DNA from: DZBG01 sp049241565
GTDB taxonomy: Bacteria; Bdellovibrionota; Bacteriovoracia; Bacteriovoracales; Bacteriovoracaceae
Reading direction: 5' to 3'
Assembly (NCBI GenBank): GCA_049241565.1
Contig: JBMLQL010000016.1
Location: forward strand, 62,001 to 126,000
Length of the DNA stretch: 64,000 bases
The translations under genes and the position numbers were made by a program. Shown here piece after piece: positions 62,132 to 64,000 of this stretch (position 1 is its first letter; every line of letters starts with the position of its first letter). The notes under the pieces were generated by a model. The model had not been told where the DNA came from. It saw only the letters and a program-made list of their open reading frames with translations, and did no database searches.

Positions 62132-63083
62132 CCAAAACGGATTTACTCTTATCGAGATCCTGATTGCCATCTTTTTGTTGGCCTTTGTCTCGCTTGGTAT
62201 TGTTTCAATTACTAGTGACTCTCAACAGACCAAAGAGCGCACTATCAATAAAGACAGAGATAATCTTCAAATTGAAACGGCCCTGAGTCGATTTGAATGG
62301 GATTTCTCTCAAATTTATTCCCCTCTCTACTACTCTCAACGCATGCAACTTGTGGGTGATCCTGAGAAACAAGAACAAGTCACTCCTGAACAACAACAGA
62401 TCTATGAGGCCGTGAATAACCGCTACCTCCAGATGGAAACCTTTGCTTTTTCTAATCAAGACGGAGTTCCAGTTCCGCGTTTCTACTCTCCTGAGAAAAC
62501 GACCTTCGAGTTTTTTACTTCATCAAATAGAAGAAAAATTCAGAATCAAAAACAATCCACTTATGCTTGGGTCAAATACACCCTTATCGACTCTCCAGTA
62601 AATACGGCGGCTGAAGAAGATAATAATGCAGGGGATACGACCATAACAAAAACAGGCAAAAGCTTTGCTCGCTTCATTCAGGCGGGTGATCCCTATGCTG
62701 ATAAAAGAATTGATGAAGAAAAACTTAAGGCCCAAGTCCTTCTGAATAATGTCGAAAGTGTAGAATTTCAATTTTGGGATCCTTCCCGATTAAAATTTGA
62801 AACAAATCTTCAAACCATTCAAAATGGATTTCATCTTTTGCGTGGAGTGAAACTCATTATTTCTTGGTATGATAAAGAAGGAATCAAACGTACGGCCACA
62901 AAGATTTTTAGGCCTCTCTGGCCATCAGTTGTTCCGCAAGACTCAACAACCACAGGGCAAGCAACCACAGGGCAAGCAACCACAGGGCAAGCAGCTGGAC
63001 AGACGGCGACAGGTAGCGCCAGTGGATCGACTCAAGGAACGACAACCAATGGAACAACCACTGGAGAGCCTGATGTCGATTAA
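62100..63083 (+). CDS. gspJ: T2SS minor pseudopilin GspJ with Thr/Gly/Gln-rich tail
   Basis: The 327-residue protein has a prepilin site after Gly14 (NQNG/FTLIEILIAIFLLAF). The C-terminal 45 residues are low complexity, with three copies of TTGQA-like units (encoded by 15-base repeats) and many Thr, Gly, Gln and Ser residues. GspJ is usually about 190-210 residues, so this is long. It overlaps gspI and gspK. Confidence 0.85.
   Translation: MNKSNSKLVSNQNGFTLIEILIAIFLLAFVSLGIVSITSDSQQTKERTINKDRDNLQIETALSRFEWDFSQIYSPLYYSQRMQLVGDPEKQEQVTPEQQQIYEAVNNRYLQMETFAFSNQDGVPVPRFYSPEKTTFEFFTSSNRRKIQNQKQSTYAWVKYTLIDSPVNTAAEEDNNAGDTTITKTGKSFARFIQAGDPYADKRIDEEKLKAQVLLNNVESVEFQFWDPSRLKFETNLQTIQNGFHLLRGVKLIISWYDKEGIKRTATKIFRPLWPSVVPQDSTTTGQATTGQATTGQAAGQTATGSASGSTQGTTTNGTTTGEPDVD
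62948..62992 (+). repeat. Three tandem 15-base repeats in gspJ
   Basis: The unit AACCACAGGGCAAGC occurs three times head to tail, identical in each copy, and encodes the repeated TTGQA-like unit. Copies are in frame, so copy-number change would lengthen or shorten the tail by five residues without a frameshift. Confidence 0.93.
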
Positions 63084-64000
63084 AAAAATCCTTCAGTCTG
63101 AAAGTGGTATTGCTCTGATGATGGTCATGACGGCCATGATTCTACTCATGGCCATTTGGGGAGAATTCACTTTTGAGAGTAAGATAAGTCGTATTAAAAC
63201 AGTTAATATTCTTGATAAGGCCCAATCTAAGCTGCTGGCCGAATCTGGTATCCAGATGGCCATGGCCAGACTCAGACTTTATAAAGAGGCCCATAATTAT
63301 CTTGAAGGAAATCAGAGTGCCAAAGATGCTGTCCCGAAACAGCTTCTTAATCAGCTCTGGGAAGTTCCTTATATTTACCCTCTTCCTGTAGGAAAAGATG
63401 CGGCCAGAACTTTTAAAGACGCTGTCGAAAAATTTCAAGAAGAGTCCCTTATCGATGGAGAAATGAGAGTCACCATTCAGAATATTTCGAATCGGCTCAA
63501 CCTCAATGTTCTTCGCTACGATATTATGAAAAATCAAAAACTGGCCTCAGGTGAAGAGACGGCCAATTTTAATATTCGTCTTCAGAATTCAAATGATCCT
63601 AATGCCACGGCCACTATGCCCGAGGCCATTCTGGCCCATTTGATTAAACTCATTAACGACAAAAAAGAAGAAGATGAGAATTTTGAGAATAAGTACTCAA
63701 GACTAGAACCTGAAACTCTCCTCGCCTATATTCAACATTTCTCTTCTGACAAAGCAGTTCAACGAAATGATATGAATCCGGATGTTGAAAGAGGTTTTGA
63801 GGAGCTTGAAATCACTCCTAAATTTGGTCCTCTTACTTCTCAAAGTGAGCTTTATCTCATGGCCGGCTGGCCTGATGATGTCATCGATCTTATTACCCAA
63901 GAATTTAGTATCTACCCCAATAATGTGATCGACTTAAACAAAATTAATAAAAGTATGCTTCGCTTACTTATTCCTCAAATTGATGACGCTCAGATGGCAG
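63073..64000 (+). CDS. gspK: T2SS minor pseudopilin GspK (3' end outside window)
   Basis: ATG 63073 lies inside the end of gspJ (11-base overlap). The protein starts SIKKILQSESGIALMMV, with a prepilin-like site after Gly12 and no glutamate at position five, as usual for GspK. A long soluble domain follows, with the helix LLAESGIQMAMARLRLYKEA and NRLNLNVLRYD. The 309 codons seen remain open at the window edge. It caps the pseudopilus tip with GspI and GspJ. Confidence 0.85.
   Translation, partial: MSIKKILQSESGIALMMVMTAMILLMAIWGEFTFESKISRIKTVNILDKAQSKLLAESGIQMAMARLRLYKEAHNYLEGNQSAKDAVPKQLLNQLWEVPYIYPLPVGKDAARTFKDAVEKFQEESLIDGEMRVTIQNISNRLNLNVLRYDIMKNQKLASGEETANFNIRLQNSNDPNATATMPEAILAHLIKLINDKKEEDENFENKYSRLEPETLLAYIQHFSSDKAVQRNDMNPDVERGFEELEITPKFGPLTSQSELYLMAGWPDDVIDLITQEFSIYPNNVIDLNKINKSMLRLLIPQIDDAQMA

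Noticed and set aside
62948..62992. CRISPR array
   Set aside because: Repeats are adjacent without spacers, in frame inside gspJ, and encode a low-complexity protein tail.

Overview
The window reads as a chromosomal segment of a Gram-negative, AT-rich bacterium (GC content looks near 40 percent). It has signal peptides, lipoboxes, outer-membrane-like beta proteins, a type II secretion system (T2SS) and TRAP transport. The mix fits a free-living or predatory deltaproteobacterium-like lineage such as the Bdellovibrionota/Bacteriovoracales: many exported hydrolases, methylmalonyl-CoA mutase, type III glutamine synthetase and a TatT lipoprotein. That placement is inference and no rRNA gene is present to fix it. 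Coding density is very high, no gap exceeds 300 bases, and I saw no tRNA, rRNA, IS element or CRISPR array.

Layout. 1-4.5 kb: the end of a membrane TPR protein, an SDR-type epimerase, divergent cysK and cysE with a rhodanese, then a 40-residue membrane peptide abutting a DUF374 acyltransferase. 4.5-8.8 kb: a minus-strand TRAP transporter operon (outer membrane protein, TatT, DctP, DctQ, DctM). 8.8-14.6 kb: an EEP-family hydrolase, ribosomal protein bS21 with a strong terminator, a lipoprotein, an HCCA isomerase-like protein, an adenosine-deaminase-like protein, an outer-membrane-like protein and MscL. 14.6-19.3 kb: the methylmalonyl-CoA mutase operon mutA-mutB-meaB. 19.4-28 kb: an HD-GYP-like protein, a methyltransferase, the protease Prc, pyrD, a RimK-like ligase, a flavodoxin, an exported metal-binding domain and MerC. 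28-32 kb: bL31, TopA and an exported unknown. 32.3-37 kb: a compact GNAT / LuxE-like / LuxC-PaaK fusion operon. 37-43.4 kb: a PD40-cytochrome c protein, a thioredoxin-like protein, an exported HExxH protein, a small basic protein, a hipBA toxin-antitoxin pair and an exported metzincin-like protein. 43.4-53.4 kb: type III glutamine synthetase, a phosphopantetheinyl transferase, an exported HNH protein, an M61 peptidase, a degenerate A-type Fe-S protein with a LysR regulator, a CRTAC1-like lipoprotein and an acyl-CoA dehydrogenase. 53.6-64 kb: the T2SS operon gspC-D-E-F-G-H-I-J-K, which runs off the end.

How the genes work together. The mutase operon and acyl-CoA dehydrogenase point to acyl-CoA catabolism. 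The TRAP operon imports an unidentified carboxylate-like solute. The T2SS is a plausible exit route for the exported nuclease-like and protease-like proteins, although they are scattered rather than in its operon. The most unusual cluster is the lux-type fatty-acid-reductase-like operon. It has no luciferase genes and carries a LuxC reductase fused to a second adenylating domain.

Two genome-scale patterns stand out. Five of eleven convergent gene pairs share exactly four bases at their stop codons and have no terminator. The palindrome GGCC is far commoner than base composition predicts, except in the hipBA/metzincin block, which may be imported.
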